Shown piece after piece: positions 47,815 through 62,474 of a DNA stretch of 64,000 bases; within the stretch, counting starts at the first letter, position 1; each line of letters starts with the position of its first letter. The DNA comes from Diprion similis. Its lineage: Eukaryota; Arthropoda; Insecta; Hymenoptera; Diprionidae. The position numbers and the translations under genes are program-made. The stretch is from assembly GCF_021155765.1 (NCBI RefSeq), contig NC_060116.1, positions 14,012,001-14,076,000 on the forward strand. Direction: 5' to 3'. The notes beneath the pieces are model-generated. The model had not been told where the DNA came from. It saw only the letters and a list, made by a program, of their open reading frames with translations, and did no database searches.

Positions 47815-49936
47815 ATGTAGGCCATCCATCCACTGACGGAGCCCGTTCAATGTGCGAAGTAGAATTTCATACACGCGCGTTACAGAGTTGGTGTACAACT
47901 AAACAGAAGCAGCCGCAGTGCACCGTGAAGAAAACGTTAATATTTCCTGCCAATTCAACAAGTAGCGAATATTTTGCCACTCGGCGATTTTTTCCTATCG
48001 AGTCCAAAGTTGGACTTTGTTTAACGAGGCTAAAGTTAGCAAAGTTAACGTAACGAAAGACGATATATATGCAATTTTGGAATGACTTTCAAGGAATTGG
48101 CTTTTCGAAATATTGGTATATTTTTTTACCAAATTTCAGACAATACTGTACAATTGTACGGAGTAACCATGATTTTTTCCTGAACATTTATCGTTGCAGC
48201 GACGTTACCGACTTCAATCTCATTCTATTTTTAATACAAATATGTGAACATGAAATATTGAAAGTCGGTGAAAATGTTCCTCGTTTCCAGTGCAATTAAA
48301 TTTTTCTGGTACACCGTGTTGTACGTAATGAAAACGTTATTGAATAGAAGCTTTCACTACGCAATCTTCACTATAACTAGAATATACTTATTTTCTCAAC
48401 AATAGTCCACGCAATTGTTGCAGCGAGCCAAAAACGTTTTACACATTTCGATTCCTAGGCAGAGAACGACACTTGATACAACGATTCAAAATCGAGGTAC
48501 TTTATACTTTGATTTCAGTGTACCTTAGTACATTGCACAACTATTATCGATATCATGAAAAAACGGAGTCACATTTTGTGTACCAACGCATGTTGATTAT
48601 AGGATGATAGGATGGACATAAATAAATGAAAGTGAGGTGCTACCAGCCACTCGCAATCATCTAGAATTTACGATTATCACAGGACTATACGACATAACAA
48701 ATGCGAGTAAAGAATAAAACTCGTTGGTGTTTTATGGGAATAATATAAAACGTGGTTACAACTTAGTTTCGTAAACCAAGGAGAGTTCGTGAGCATTAAC
48801 AACGTCATTTACAACAATCTCATGTCCACGGAGTACATATATAGCTATACAAAGTAATGCCGAAAATTTTACAAAAGTATATTGAAATGACGATTTTTAT
48901 ATGCTCTGTAATTCGTATATAATGGCGGATGATTTCGGGCGTCATTAAAGCTTCGTAATGACTCTCGAAAGGTGAGAGCAGATGACAGGGTGGTGCCGAT
49001 CAGTGTGCACAGGTCGACACACTCTGCTATCCTGTTCCTGCTGCTCCTTGACAAGGACGCGCCAAGAGTGGTTGGTCTGGTCAGCAGGAATAATTACAGG
49101 CCTTGGACGTTATTCTGCAGCACCGGCATTCCCGGGCTTTTCCCTGATATCCCGTATGCAAGGTCTGTGCGACTAGGAGCGTCTGGCTGCGGCTGCCCTT
49201 GTATTATCATCCGCTTTTCGTGTCCAGTTTCGCGAGGAACTTTCAAAGGACTACCGGGAGTACATATATTTAAACCCATTTTCCTAGCTGCACGCCCTCC
49301 GCATCATGATGACGATGCAGCCGACGCGTTTACGTCTCTTTCATTCGACGTAGAGAGCGAGCGAAAGAGAGAAAGAGAGATAGAGCACATTCGTGAAAGA
49401 TGAGTCTTAAATGCAAGAAGAAATGAACAAAAAAACATAAAGTATAATTATCCCGTTTTTACCCCCTTTTTCTCTCTTTTGGACTTTCATACGTCAACTT
49501 ATTACCTCTATATTCTTCGTCATAAATTCTTCATTCAGCTCAAGGATGTATGAATGAATAATAAACTTTATTTTTCTTATTTAATTTTTTCTATGGTAGC
49601 TCCAGCAAGTCACTAATTACTTAAGAAAATATTCTCGCCTGACTTGTTTACGGAATTGGAACATCTTCTATGTAGGCATGTAGGCATGTAGCCTATAACT
49701 CAACCCGTATATAGTAAAGTAGAATAAGATGCACGGTAATTTTCACGAAGTAGGTAAATACTTTGGCGTAGGGCAAGGAAAGCTGTTGCATGTATGTGTA
49801 CGTACTGCATAAACCTACACACGCGTATTCTCGATAAGAAATGGTGTTTACGTTGGAAAAGACCCACGAGTAGAATAGAAATTAGTTCGTTTCCGGTTCA
49901 CTCGAGTAAATTGAAAATAACACTTAGATTACCGTG

Positions 49937-49966
49937 TTTGTTTGTTTGTTTGTTTGTTTGTTTGAA
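49937..49966. repeat. (GTTT)n microsatellite
   Basis: Seven consecutive GTTT units. Confidence 0.9.
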
Positions 49967-52900
49967 GTTTACTCTGCGAAAAAAAAAAGATAACAATAAA
50001 AAGCAAACAATTTTTCGTACGTTTCTATCATGCACTTACCTATAAATATATAACATAGGAAAGAGATCCGATGAAGAGAGGAGGATTGAAAAAGTGAATT
50101 AGTGAGTTAGTAGTGATTGATAACTGCAGTAATGAGTGACCGACATAAGTTTCCACTTCGAGGAAGCCCGATAGTCGAAAGACAAGAGGAAGCCTTCCGT
50201 ATCGGGCAGCCGTTCCCTCTATCAGTAATTGAAAGCCCAGTAGAATCATTACGTGTGACGTCATTAATCGCAGATTACTATATAGCGAGTAAATGAATAA
50301 TATCTTGGGACTAAAAAATTTATCTTTAATTTATAATCATTTTGGAAAAAGTTTCTTTTAAAAAATATACCAACTTATATAATGTCTTCACTTCGATTCC
50401 CGTACACCTACTATACGTAAAATTAAATCTGTTCCCCGTAAAGTGCATGCATGGTATAAATGCCTGGACAACAAACACTGCATACACATGATTATGATGA
50501 TAAATAAAATCCAAGCACGCGCAACTTCCGCTGTACATTCTGAGCTATCGCACATGAAAGAACGCCATCAGGAGCTCTAACGCCTCAGATAAGTATGGAA
50601 GTTATCAAGCCATGCACAGTAGCGAAGTATTGCTTATTTCCGTCATTCCGTCGATTAGATTCCGGAAAGAGCAGACGCTGGTGTTTCACCCTCGACTCTC
50701 CTCTTCCACCCATTGCAGGATATCACGAGGGACTATCCGATCGTGACTTGGCGCCTCGTCATCGCACGATATTACAACATTAGCGCTTATATAGAAATAG
50801 ACATGGAATATAATTGTCAGAAATACAAGCCCCACTTTCGGTAATCAGTGAATAGATCATTAGGCACCCATCAAGAACGAACTATTGAAAAACCCTGATC
50901 GATTAGAGAAAACTTGTAGGTATAGGTTCTACAAACTCTAAAACTTCGAGCCGAATGATCGATGTTCGCTGTATTCGATTACCACCTAGTAAGAATCTGC
51001 ACAAAAGTTATCCAAAGCTTGGATTCGAGGTTGAAAATTCGTTTTCTTTTCTCCTTTTATACCCCATTGTTGGCGCCAATGATACGCGGATAATACAAAA
51101 AGCAGCTCAACGAACTAACTCTACGATTTCGCCGAAGGCACTCGGTGTTCGGATAGGTTGTCGAAGAATTGTTTGGTTTCACACGACGTCGGAATGATAG
51201 AGCTCCCTTAACCTGGATCGCAAACGGATCACACGAAGGCCTGCAGAGAGACTTGAAGAGCGGTTAATCGAACTTATCGGATAAACTGCAGGTACAGTAC
51301 AATATACTCGTATACCTATGTCAGTCAGCCATGTGCTGGATGAAGAAACGAATGAACACGAACCGCAGACGAGAGACTTCTGCACCGCAGCTGCAAGCGC
51401 GGAGCTTTTATCGCCTCTCTTTATTTCTTGCCCTCCGCAAACCTAATATACTGCAGGTTATATAGACCCAACCAAGCTTCGTTACGAAGCTGCAGCTCCC
51501 TCATCCTCCTCCACCACCTCTCCTCGTGCCAGAGAAACAACAAACGGACGGTGCAGATTGGCGCAAGTGTACTGTGTAAACGCCATTCCGCGTCCATCAA
51601 CCGTTCATCGATACCGTATTTCTTTCTTCCGTCGTTTCCTACAGTCCTGATGAAGAAGGAGTTTGTATGTATTCCCACAAAAAAGTTATTCGAAGTACGG
51701 AACAGCGCTGATCAAGTTTCCATCATTTCAGTCAGTTGGTACACTAGGGTGTAAAAAGTGTACCGTTTTTGAGGACTTTGTTACAAAGTATGTACCACAT
51801 ACGTCAGTATAACAACACTCGGAAATATGGTTCAGTTTTTTTTTTTTTTTTTTTTATCGTTATCCAAACATTATCGCCGCTCTCCGCAAGCGAATCAAAG
51901 TGTTGCTTTTGTGTTAAAAAAAATCCGGAAAAAGCGCAACCGAAAACGCACGGTGCGTCATAGTACCAAGTTTATATGAGCCATCGATAACGCGCGCAAG
52001 CAGCATTAGGTACGGATGATCATTTCCTCAGGGTACCCAAGGCCCGTCGCAATATTGACACTTGCTCGTTTCCGCACGAGGGTGTGCAAGGAGATGGGGG
52101 AAGGAGGGAGAGGCGGGGGGCGAGTGGATAGCCGAAGTGCAGTTATAGGAGGAATGTAATGGAAGGGAGAGGGAGGAGGAGGAGGAGATGGAGGTGGAGG
52201 TGGAGGAGGGTACCGATATACAAAGATCGATAGGGCACCCTCCTTCGGTACACGGAAATTTCGCCCCCCGCCCCCCTGCCATTTTCAGCAGCTAGGCATC
52301 AGGCAAGGGAGCCACGCGAACGAAATGAGCGCGTGTACCAACAACCGATCCATCCATCCATCCATCCATCCATCCGACCGTCCATTCAGCTAGTCAACCA
52401 ACCAACGAATCAACCCCGCGATGCAGCGCTGGAGTACCTATACATATGTATATATATATATAGTATCACGTGCGTGCGTGAGTGCGTGCGTGCAGCGTGT
52501 TGCATTGTTGGACCAGTATGACTCACGAAGCGGGAATCCACTTTGTTCTATTGCCGAAGTTGTAAGAAGGGAGCCGCGTTACTCGGTGCCCGGAATATGG
52601 GGTGATGTATAGGAACAAGGGGCAGGGAAGAGAGGGTGGCAAATAGGGATCTGGGGGAGCTGCAGCAGCAGCGACGGGGATGAGAGCTTACTGATGCGAA
52701 ATTGCCGACGTGCAGCGGCAGCCTCTTCCTCGATTCTTCCCGATAATATTTCCGACTCCGGGACAAAAATCTGCGCTTCGAAACTGCGTGTTGTTGTTAT
52801 TGTTATTATTATTATTATTATTATCATTATTAGGTGTTAGTATTATTATTATGATCACGACTATACCATAGAAGGATAGTTTGGAGTTACCTCCATCATT

Positions 52901-53514
52901 ATAGGTACATACATTGTATACATGAGGCATTCCGCACTAAAACGACAAAAAAAAGTCACCGATGACGAGGTTCGTACGTAGATCGGTTTCGTATAGAATG
53001 CCTCATATGTACGTACGCGGTGTATAACCAGAGACACACAGCTTCTGCACTGCAGCATGCTTCAATTGATTGTGAGACAAGGATTTCAACATTACATATG
53101 CACCGTTGGGAATTCTTCCACGGTCTACGTACCGCCACGTCGCATCGTGCACACCCGATATTCCAATCGGTTCGTGGGAAATTTTTTACATTTTGTTTTT
53201 CCTTTAATTTTCATACCTCGAGGATGTGTTTTTTTCATAATATTTATAGTACGAATAACTCGTTTACACCGATGATTTTAAAATGGTGGAAAAACCTGAT
53301 TCGCGTTTTATACATAACTGATGACTGGCTTGCATTGATGATATAATTATTGTGTTTCTCTTCTATTATATGTGACAGACGTGGGTAGGTAGGTAGGTAC
53401 GTATGTGCATACATGAATAACGCGCGTGCCACATAATACTTCATCCTGAATTCCTGCTGGTGTAGCAAGAGAGCGAGAGACGAATGAGAGCCGTCGATCT
53501 GTTCAGCTTAATAC

Positions 53515-53890
53515 AGTGAAACTCGCACAGGTTGCCACCATTTCCGGTTTCGCGGAACAACCGCGTTACACGGATTCGGTATAACAAGCGACAACGCCTC
53601 GGAGTGAATAAGACGAATTATCGACGATCGTTGATACACGAAGTGAAATATTACATGAGGAACGACGGAGTAATTTTTTCTTCGCAATTCAAGCATAAAA
53701 ATAGACGTTTTACACGGTAAAAACCGTTTCTTGCGCACTAGTGAAAAAATATGGTATTTCGTTGATTTTAAAAAGGTGGCGGAAATCGTTTCATTTCGCA
53801 TCTTTATTGTGTGAAAAATATCATGTGCATCTCGTTGGCAAAAGTTAGGAGTCTGATCATGTACGATTTCAGCAAACTTCAGACTCACTG
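53515..53890. mobile_element. Possible pogo/Tigger-like DNA transposon remnant
   Basis: The stretch starting ACAGTGAAACTCGC, followed by GCGTTACACGGATTCGGTAT and AACAAGCG, resembles the terminal regions of Tigger/pogo-type elements (CAGTGRAACYTCG with TATAACAARCG words). I could not find a convincing reverse-complement end or a transposase. The 126-aa minus frame across it has no DDE signature that I can see. Confidence 0.2.
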
Positions 53891-54244
53891 AAGATCGTCA
53901 CTTTAGCCCACTAGTTGCACAACATACAATTTCTCACGCAATACGTTTAATAACTTATACATACACGTTACACTGGAGTGTTTTCTTCCGAAAATCATTG
54001 AAAAAGAAATATATCCTGAATTTGAAATGATAAGAAAAAGTATACAAAACGTAACGAGAAAAAAAAAAAAATGAGGGTTAAAGCACCTCGGAAACAAGTT
54101 TAAACCGCCCGACGGTCGTTAGCGAAGTATCAAAAACATACCCCATGGGTCTAAAGTACGAAAGTACTTTATTACACTGTACAGACATGGATACATCATA
54201 CGATGTAAAATCGCGATTCTACATATAACGAAGGGTCTAGGTGA

Positions 54245-54281
54245 TGGTGGTGGTGGTGGTGGTGGTGGTGGTGGTGGTGGT
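54245..54281. repeat. (TGG)n microsatellite
   Basis: Twelve TGG trinucleotide units. Confidence 0.9.
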
Positions 54282-54586
54282 GCACGTTAGGGAAGATCGA
54301 GAGGTTATATTGGGGGTGTCAGGGTTCTCGGTTAGGCATCAATTGTCTTCCGGGTTATTACCTTCGTGACAAGACACTATTTTATATGTATATATATTGT
54401 TCTCCCGGCGGTTTCCTTCCTTCGTTCCCAGGATTCGCGTGCCGCTTTATTTCTGAAGGAGGTTTGAACCATCTACCTGTGTATGTCATAATACACAGTC
54501 TGCAAGTAGGTACATACGTCATACCTACCATATACCTATAATAAATGGTATAAATAATACTCGTATATGATATATACTCTACAAAC

Positions 54587-54627
<41 letters not shown>

Positions 54628-55063
54628 GTATATTAAACGACGTACACTCGACGTGGGAATACCAACAGCTACATATGCACGCCATAAGCAATCGGCTTAT
54701 ATTTCTATAAGAGTTTTTTCCGCACACCTTATGCAAAGGTTCTCCAAGATACAACTCGGGAATGTCTCTCGTTCTCTCTTCCATGGTGCCTCTCTCACAT
54801 ACGCATAGAGAAATGCTGCAGCAGCCCTGAGCGATATGTACATACAATGTACATACATATTATTGTATATATAGTAAAGCCTAGGGTACCCATGTACGTA
54901 TATGAATATGACCTATAGAGAGGAGTCTCGATCGAAGTGAAAATTTATACCCTGTGTACATAGGTGTACAATATTGAACCGCTCTTCGGCATTTACCCTA
55001 CTAACTCACGTGTGTCTGTCTACCCACCTACCCACCTACCCTATACCTACGGATAGGTGCAAT

Positions 55064-55097
55064 GTGGGGGGGAGGGGGGGGGGGGGGGGGGGGGGGG
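55064..55097. repeat. Poly(G) tract
   Basis: Run of about 33 G interrupted once by A. It is a potential G-quadruplex former and a likely site of assembly error. Confidence 0.85.
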
Positions 55098-58000
55098 TAC
55101 TTGACACGCGGCAGGTCGGCGGTCCCGCATCAAAGCCCAAGAAGTTAGCAACTCGTGTGTGAATTCCCGTTTACTCCACACGCGCCGTTATTGTTATTAT
55201 CTTTATCATTATGATTACGATTATTATTATTATTATTATTATACTGCCGAGTGAGGTTTAGAAATCTCTTCACTATATCTGAGGACCAATATGTGAAGCT
55301 TTTTTTATTCAGGAATTTGCCAATTGTAGTACAATGTAGATACCCATTGAAAAATATCGATCAAGGGATCCTTGTTCACGATCAAGAGATGAAATTAAAT
55401 TTCTACGATACTGATCGTTAACGAAATTTAAAATTATAAGAAATCATTTAAATTTTTACACAATATGCCTGTCTCCGTGATTTCGATGTACAAAATAAAT
55501 TTGTGTAAAGAAAAAAAAAAACAAAAAAAAAAAAACAAAAAAAAAAAAAAAAGAATAGAAAAACAGTAAAAGTTCAAGACTGCGGTATCCCCAATCGTAA
55601 AGAAATCTTAGACACACAATCCGAACACCTTGCTAAAGTTGCAGCTGCATCGGAGGGTTATACTGTACATAACAGCAATAAAAATATTCATAAGGTCGTT
55701 TGTGGTGCGCGTTATGTTTTTCAAACTGGTTCAATTGAATTTAGGTACCTACACTTACGTTCCTACTGCAGTTTGGACGGCTCTGTATAATGTGCTTAGT
55801 TGCGCTACATACACGTACATACGATCACGGTTAAATCAGTGAACGAATAAATGAATGAATGAATGGATGAGTAAGTGAATGTGTGTGTAAACGAGCAAGT
55901 GACTGACCGAAGGAGGGAAACGCGTGTAGAATATGTAGATGAAGGGTGGCTGAGATTGTACTGCGTCACATAATAACCCCGCGGGTGAGCCGAGTTAGTG
56001 CGGGGTGTTATGGGGATGTTTTACAATATTAAATCACACACCGGGTCTGCACGGACTCTGTTATATTACCGAGTGTACTGTACTGTTATACGTGCGCTTG
56101 TCCCGCGTCTATATCCACCATCACCACCACCACCACCACCACTACCACCCCGCGTAATTCAAATTCGTTTCATTTGCATGCCATGCCAATAAAGCACAAA
56201 GCTCCGACACCCCTGATCTCCTCGTTCCAAACTGGTCTGTAGGCGAATATTGCAAGTATTACGCGTATCGCACGTACGTATAGGTATAACGTATGCGTAT
56301 ACAAGGTCTATATAACGCGAGATATATCAACACCGAGAGCGAGTAAATCCAACCTAATTTCAATTTTTCCCCATAATTTTCTTCAATGCCCTCTTTCCTT
56401 TTATCCTCCCTGAAACACGTTCCGGGGTAGAATTTGCTGTGCGTGCAGGGCATCAAAACCCGAGCGTGACTTTATACGTATATACATACACATACACATA
56501 TACATATAGTGTGTTACAAGTGTGTATACATACGACTTTCCCACGCGCTCGCAAAGTTTTGCCAAATTCTTTCGAACGTAGTAACGTTACGCGAATCGAT
56601 CGCTTTCACGCCACTAGAGTTGGGTAGATAATATATCCACATTTAACACATTTCCTGCAACTATTGTACAAAATTTGATTTTAAATCAAAGTTTTTCTAG
56701 GTCAATTTATGAAAAGAAATTTTCGATGCACTTTCTTGCGACAAAAAAAAAAAAAAAAAAAATTAATAAGAAAAATAACAACAAAAATGATAATAAAAAT
56801 AAATAATGTTGTCGAGAAAATTAAACTTTTCATTATATTTTAGGGTAAAAAAATTATTATTACACTTGTCAGCAGGTTTTTCCATCTACGTATAGTTTAA
56901 CATCCTATTAACGCAGTTTCCACCTCCTTTTAACCTCCGATAAATTATGTCGAATACACGCCGATAAATTGCTCAAAATCCCTGTGCATAATTAATGGCG
57001 TTTCATTTTTCGAGGGGTGATTATTAACGGATATGATATTGATGAGCGAGCATTGCAGGTGAACGGTGAGGACACCTGTGTGCGCGCGGTGAGAAGAGGT
57101 TGGATGGGTTTATGTATAATAGGTACATGCAGCTAGTTTGAAGTGGTGATCTTCAACCCCCGGAACCTGAAACCCGAACAAAGGTTCAACGCGAGACACT
57201 TGCAATTAGTCACCCCTGCGTACAGCGCGAAGAATCTACACGTGTAAGGTTTTGCCGCGGGGTCGAAGTTCCGAATTTGAGAAGTTCCAAAAGCGCCTAA
57301 TTCCGAATTATTTGACGACGAAACTTGTAGTAAAGAAACTAAACTTTTCAGAAACAACAAAGTTCCAAGATTCAGAAAATTTAAGCAACGGTAGAGCAAA
57401 GTTTTGATAGAGTAAAATTCCCAAAATCAAAATGTACTCGCGCAGTCTAGTTTACTGAACGAGTGGTTGTAAGAAATCAGAAAAACCGGAAACCGGAACT
57501 ACCAGAATTCGAGTATAAAAATATCGAATATCCAAAACAAAAAAAGATCAAAAATTCAAAGAACTGAAAACCTTCGATCATCCAGAATTTCGGTGTTTGA
57601 GATTTTAAAATTTTCTCCATTTCGCACTTCGGAACTTTGATGTATCCTCAAAATTTGTCTTCTTTACTTCAAGTTTCACCATAAAAAAATTCAGAATTTC
57701 AGTCCCTTCCGAAAAAACGAGCTGCGATATAATTCCATAAATTTTCAGGTTCTTGACACGCGCAGCTACTCCGGAAGATATTGCCACGAAAAATTTTCCA
57801 CTATCGAAATTGAGAGGGATCGACCATCGGTCGAAGATGAAATCATGCACTCGAAAGAATTCATTTTGCGTGTATATTACAACGAACTTTTTCACCGAGA
57901 ATTTCTTTCAAATGATTGCGAAACACACGATGTAACACCGCATATATATACCAAAATATTAATACTCGTATTCTCGGAAGCTGTTGCACATGTGGAATGT

Positions 58001-58912
58001 ACTATATAATGTTGGTACAATAGCGGACTTTGTCAATAGACGAAGCTTAGATATATATCATATAAAATGTATATAAAAATGCAAAGAAACATTCGAAGAA
58101 CGAATTTTGTAATTTTTCATAGTATTATGCGTGAGTAAAAATCAATAATGTCAAGTTTATTAATCAACTTAACATTATAATTTGAAAATTTTCATCGACA
58201 ATTTTTCCATTAATCCTGCATAAATTGTTTGCATCGTCATTTTTCTTTGCCATTTCCACTCCGTGTAAAATTTATTTGTAGCATTTTCATCAAGCGATTT
58301 TAATTATTCACGCTCTGCATTGGCACGCACACGAATCGCAGTGTTCAACCGATACCCGTCAACAGCAAAATGAATTACTATTCGAAATAACGCTCGTTAC
58401 AAAAGAGTAATAATCGAACTTTCAATAAAATTTGCCAAAAACAAAAAAGAAAAAAAAAGCAAGAAAGAAAGAAAGAGAAAAAAACACCACACAGCTCTTG
58501 AATAACATATGAAAACATGCAAAAGCCGGGCTTTCACAATCGCTTTGAAATTATTCCATAATCCAATGCGACGTACCTCCTGCTCATGTATATATGTATA
58601 TGTACATTAACTTCCTTAATGAAAAAAATGTCCTTTACCGCAAAATAAATATCGGAAACGAAATTCACCGACTCGGCAAAATTTTTTTTTTAGTAAAAAT
58701 AAATAAATAAATGAATAATTGAAATGTTGTCGCGGTAAAACTTTGTAAACGCGAAAAAACAAACGATTACAATTACAATATTACATTATAAATATATAAT
58801 CCAAACAGTTTACGGTAATTAATAAACTGACGCCGTATTTCCAGCTACCTACCAACCTACCCACGCAATCCGTTTATCCATCCATTAAGTTATTATTATA
58901 TTACATTATATT

Positions 58913-58950
58913 ATGTATGTATGTATGTATGTATGTATGTATGTATGTAT
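58913..58950. repeat. (GTAT)n microsatellite
   Basis: About nine tandem TATG units. Confidence 0.9.
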
Positions 58951-59252
58951 ACATATACACGCATCGAGACGAGAATCCTTTTCTCCCCGGCACGAACCGC
59001 TTCACACAAAGCCTAGGTTGAAGCGTAAAGCAGGCTATCAGACGGACACGATCTGACTTTTGAATTAATTATAAATCCTAATTGTATTGTATAATTTTCC
59101 ATTTCCTCTACAGACAAGAAGGTCTTCCTTCCGCTGCGCCTCACGACAAAGAGACAGGGACAAAGGCAACCGCCGCCGCCGCCTTCGCTATCGGGGATGG
59201 GGAAAACTATGCGATATACCTGCGTGCGAGTAGAGAGATAAAGAGAAAGATA

Positions 59253-59292
<40 letters not shown>

Positions 59293-61157
59293 GACCGGGG
59301 TTTAGTTTCATGGTTTGCAGATTCTCTGCGGCGTGGCGAAGAACCGCCTTCAACTTCGCTAATACGGATAGGAGGCAGCGTCCGACCATAAGTCGAACTA
59401 TTCAAACCCCGCTGCGCTGGCACCAGCTGCTCGATTATACAGCTAGTATAATAGGCGGCCCATTAGGGATTGCCTACCCACTGGGCAAGAATTCCTTCCA
59501 CCCCCTCACCCTCACCTTCACCCTCGCAATTCGCCGATTTTAGCCGATCGAAGAGTTTGTGCCTAGGACGAATGACTCGTTGCTGGAACAACCGCAAATG
59601 ACGTAATTAGACCAACTTCGTGAATCGGTCGATTTACACCATAACAACCGCTTTACTTTACCGCTGGTGAAGTAAATAACGAGGGAAGTATGCACCTGTT
59701 ATACATGCTTATCCGTGTATATAGAGAAAATCGACAAATCGATCGGTATTTTAATTAATACTGCTATTTTTCTTTCATTTTCAGTTTTGCATCTCTTTTT
59801 TTTTTTATTTTACCGAATGTACAGAATTTCCTTGTCCGTAGGTATGATGAATATCGTGTTGCCGTGAAATTTTTATCAATTTTATTTATCGGTTATTATA
59901 TACATTCATACGAGTATCATGGTGCTCGGTGAAAAAATTCGAGAATATTTCTAGGAAATTTCGAGGCTGTTAAAAGACACTTAAAAACAGAATATTTCCG
60001 GAGCACGAGAAAACTTTAAGGATAGTTTCCACGATCACTGGACACCATGAGATTATATGAAAAATCTCGCAGAAAAAAAAGAAGAAGAAATATGTGTAAT
60101 AAATATTTTATCCTATACTACACTGATCATGCAGGACAGAATTTAATGAAATTATAAATTTTGTCAGAATGATTTTGTCAGCCTTGTATATGTAGGTGTA
60201 CACACATTATGAAAAAATAGCAGATGAAATATAATTGCAGATCGAGTAATTTCGCTGCGTGTATAATAAATGGTTTTAAATGTAGTTTTTTTTCTTTTCA
60301 TGTTTTTTTCCGTATATCTGGCATTACCTGCCTTTTCAAGTAACAAAACAGAAAAAAAAAGAAGTAATTTTCACATTTAATTCATACCATGCATATTATG
60401 TTTCATCTCGTTTTTCATTTACATTTAGATAAGAGGTTTGAATATATTGTACACGTATATGTATGTGAATTTTTGACGAAATTTACTTACTCTTTAATTT
60501 GCATTCAATATCATAATTATTCGTCTATCGCGTATATAATAAAATAATGGTGAAAAATTTTCCAAGAAATTTTGTATCTTGTGATATCGAAAGTCCAAAC
60601 GAGATTGATTTGGAACAATTGCGAAAGTTAAAATCTATGCGACCAGTTCCATACTAGTATATTCGTGTAATTCATTAGATATATATTCAAGTATATCAAT
60701 TATCGCATTAATTAACAGTAACCACAGCGCTTCTGTTATCGGTACACGATACTCACATCGTGTCATATATAAGTCACACGTAAGCTAAAGTGGGACTACG
60801 TGCACGTTAAATACATCCGTTTTCTTGCTTCGCGTTACATCCCTGCTGCATACCTTCAATCTTTGTTTGAATAATGACACTCATCATCGTCAGAGAGGAA
60901 GAATATCTTTATACGCTCTTTAAGAGACGTTTCATAGATATATACACACAAGAACACACACACATGCACACACGTCAAGAGATGAGTGAGAGAGTTTATG
61001 TCTCGTAAGAAGTCCTCCTCTCGTATATATATATATATATTGCATTCAAAGAATGAGCAAGGTCTAAAAATAAACAGACATAACACACCGCATATCCAGG
61101 TAGGTATGCAGGTATACCTGCATACCATCAAAAAACAGTCCATTTTTTTTCTCCTTT

Positions 61158-61198
<41 letters not shown>

Positions 61199-62334
61199 CA
61201 AAAACCCCGTGAGTTTCTATCATAGAAATAAATAACTGTGCAGTTATGTATATGTATATGGATGATTGAAAAGTATAGGAATGCTTCGATGCACATTTGT
61301 AAAGATTAGTTAATGGCGTTTATCCTTTACTGCACTCAAAACATCGTCATCACCAGTCGTTGAGCGTTGAGCGCCGCCGTTAATTCCCATAGATTATCGC
61401 CCACCGTTATCAGTTTCTATATTTAAATAGCACCTCGCTGCTATAAATCTTTCCGGAGCGGTGTGTGAACTAATTGTGTTCTACGTGCGATGTTTTAAAC
61501 GAAAAAAAGGCGAATTAAATTGAAAAAAAAAAGAAGTATAAGCAGCTGAATTATTCACCCACTGCACTTAGTACTCGGGAATAGGTTATATGATTTCGAA
61601 AATAAATCCGATTCATTCGTCATTAAATAACGATTTCACGTATGTATGTACATATATGATTATATTATGTATATAAAAAAGCGGATCGTTCCTCCTCATC
61701 CATTATTTTATACATGCAGACGAGGGATAATACTTTATTCAAAATCAGTTAATTCATTTATTTATTTATTTATTTATTTATTAGTCATACGAACTGATAA
61801 AAGTAATTCGGTAATGTTCATTGCATGACCAGGATAATTATTTAGCAGAGATTCGATTAGTGAAAATTATTAACGGCAGCCCAAATTTTTTCATACACGT
61901 AATTAAGTCATTAGACACGAAATCTATATACATACGATATGACCCTCACCATCAGCAATTTTTTTTCTTATGTATATATAATACATTAGAAAATCAGACA
62001 AAACTACTTGAATATAAATATACGTTTTTTTCAATTTTAGTGGATATTTGTAGGAAATATTCTTTCATGCAAAAAAAAAGAAGCCGAAGACCCGCATTAG
62101 GTGTATTATATATATATATGTATATATTGTATATGTATATATAACACATTCTGCGATTTAATTTCATCTAAAAAATATATGCACGCTGCTGAAGGAGGTC
62201 GACGTTATGTATACTTAAGTATATATCATAATACATACGCGGAGTAGGCGTAATTATTTTCATTATGCATACATATACAATATATAGGTATATGTATGTG
62301 TATGTGTACGTATGCGCACGTGCATTGTGCATGG

Positions 62335-62368
62335 ATATATATATATATATATGGTATATATGTGTGTG

Positions 62369-62399
<31 letters not shown>

Positions 62400-62414
62400 G
62401 TATATATGTGTGTG

Positions 62415-62471
<57 letters not shown>
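62335..62471. repeat. Compound (TA)n tract with a duplicated TG-rich spacer
   Basis: Three TA runs are separated by two identical copies of the spacer TGGTATATATGTGTGTGTAT (near 62352 and 62398). This shows a segmental duplication inside the microsatellite. Confidence 0.85.

Positions 62472-62474
<3 letters not shown>

Larger units (their letters stand above)
42966..53500. other. Gene-free, microsatellite-rich DNA
   Basis: No coding exon was recognised. There are A/C runs (about 43155-43200), GGAAC-type repeats (about 45398-45421), an ACTCCGTC array (47769-47814), a GTTT array (49937-49966), a T-run (about 51837-51855), CATC units (52347-52376) and ATT units (about 52800-52835). Patches near 45420-45700, 48970-49400 and 52040-52280 are richer in G+C and could be regulatory or decayed sequence. 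Their ORFs (for example 143 aa at 48972-49403) match nothing I know. Confidence 0.4.

Noticed and set aside
48972..49403. 143-aa plus-strand ORF in a GC-richer patch
   Set aside because: The opposite strand is also partly open, no family is recognised, and the end is an Arg/Glu run from a GA tract.
57133..57900. Recurrent GAAGTTCC/AGTTCC words suggesting a tandem repeat
   Set aside because: No constant period could be found by eye; probably decayed simple sequence.
59013..59543. Overlapping plus (153 aa) and minus (136 aa) ORFs
   Set aside because: Both run through a (GA)n microsatellite, and no motif is recognisable.
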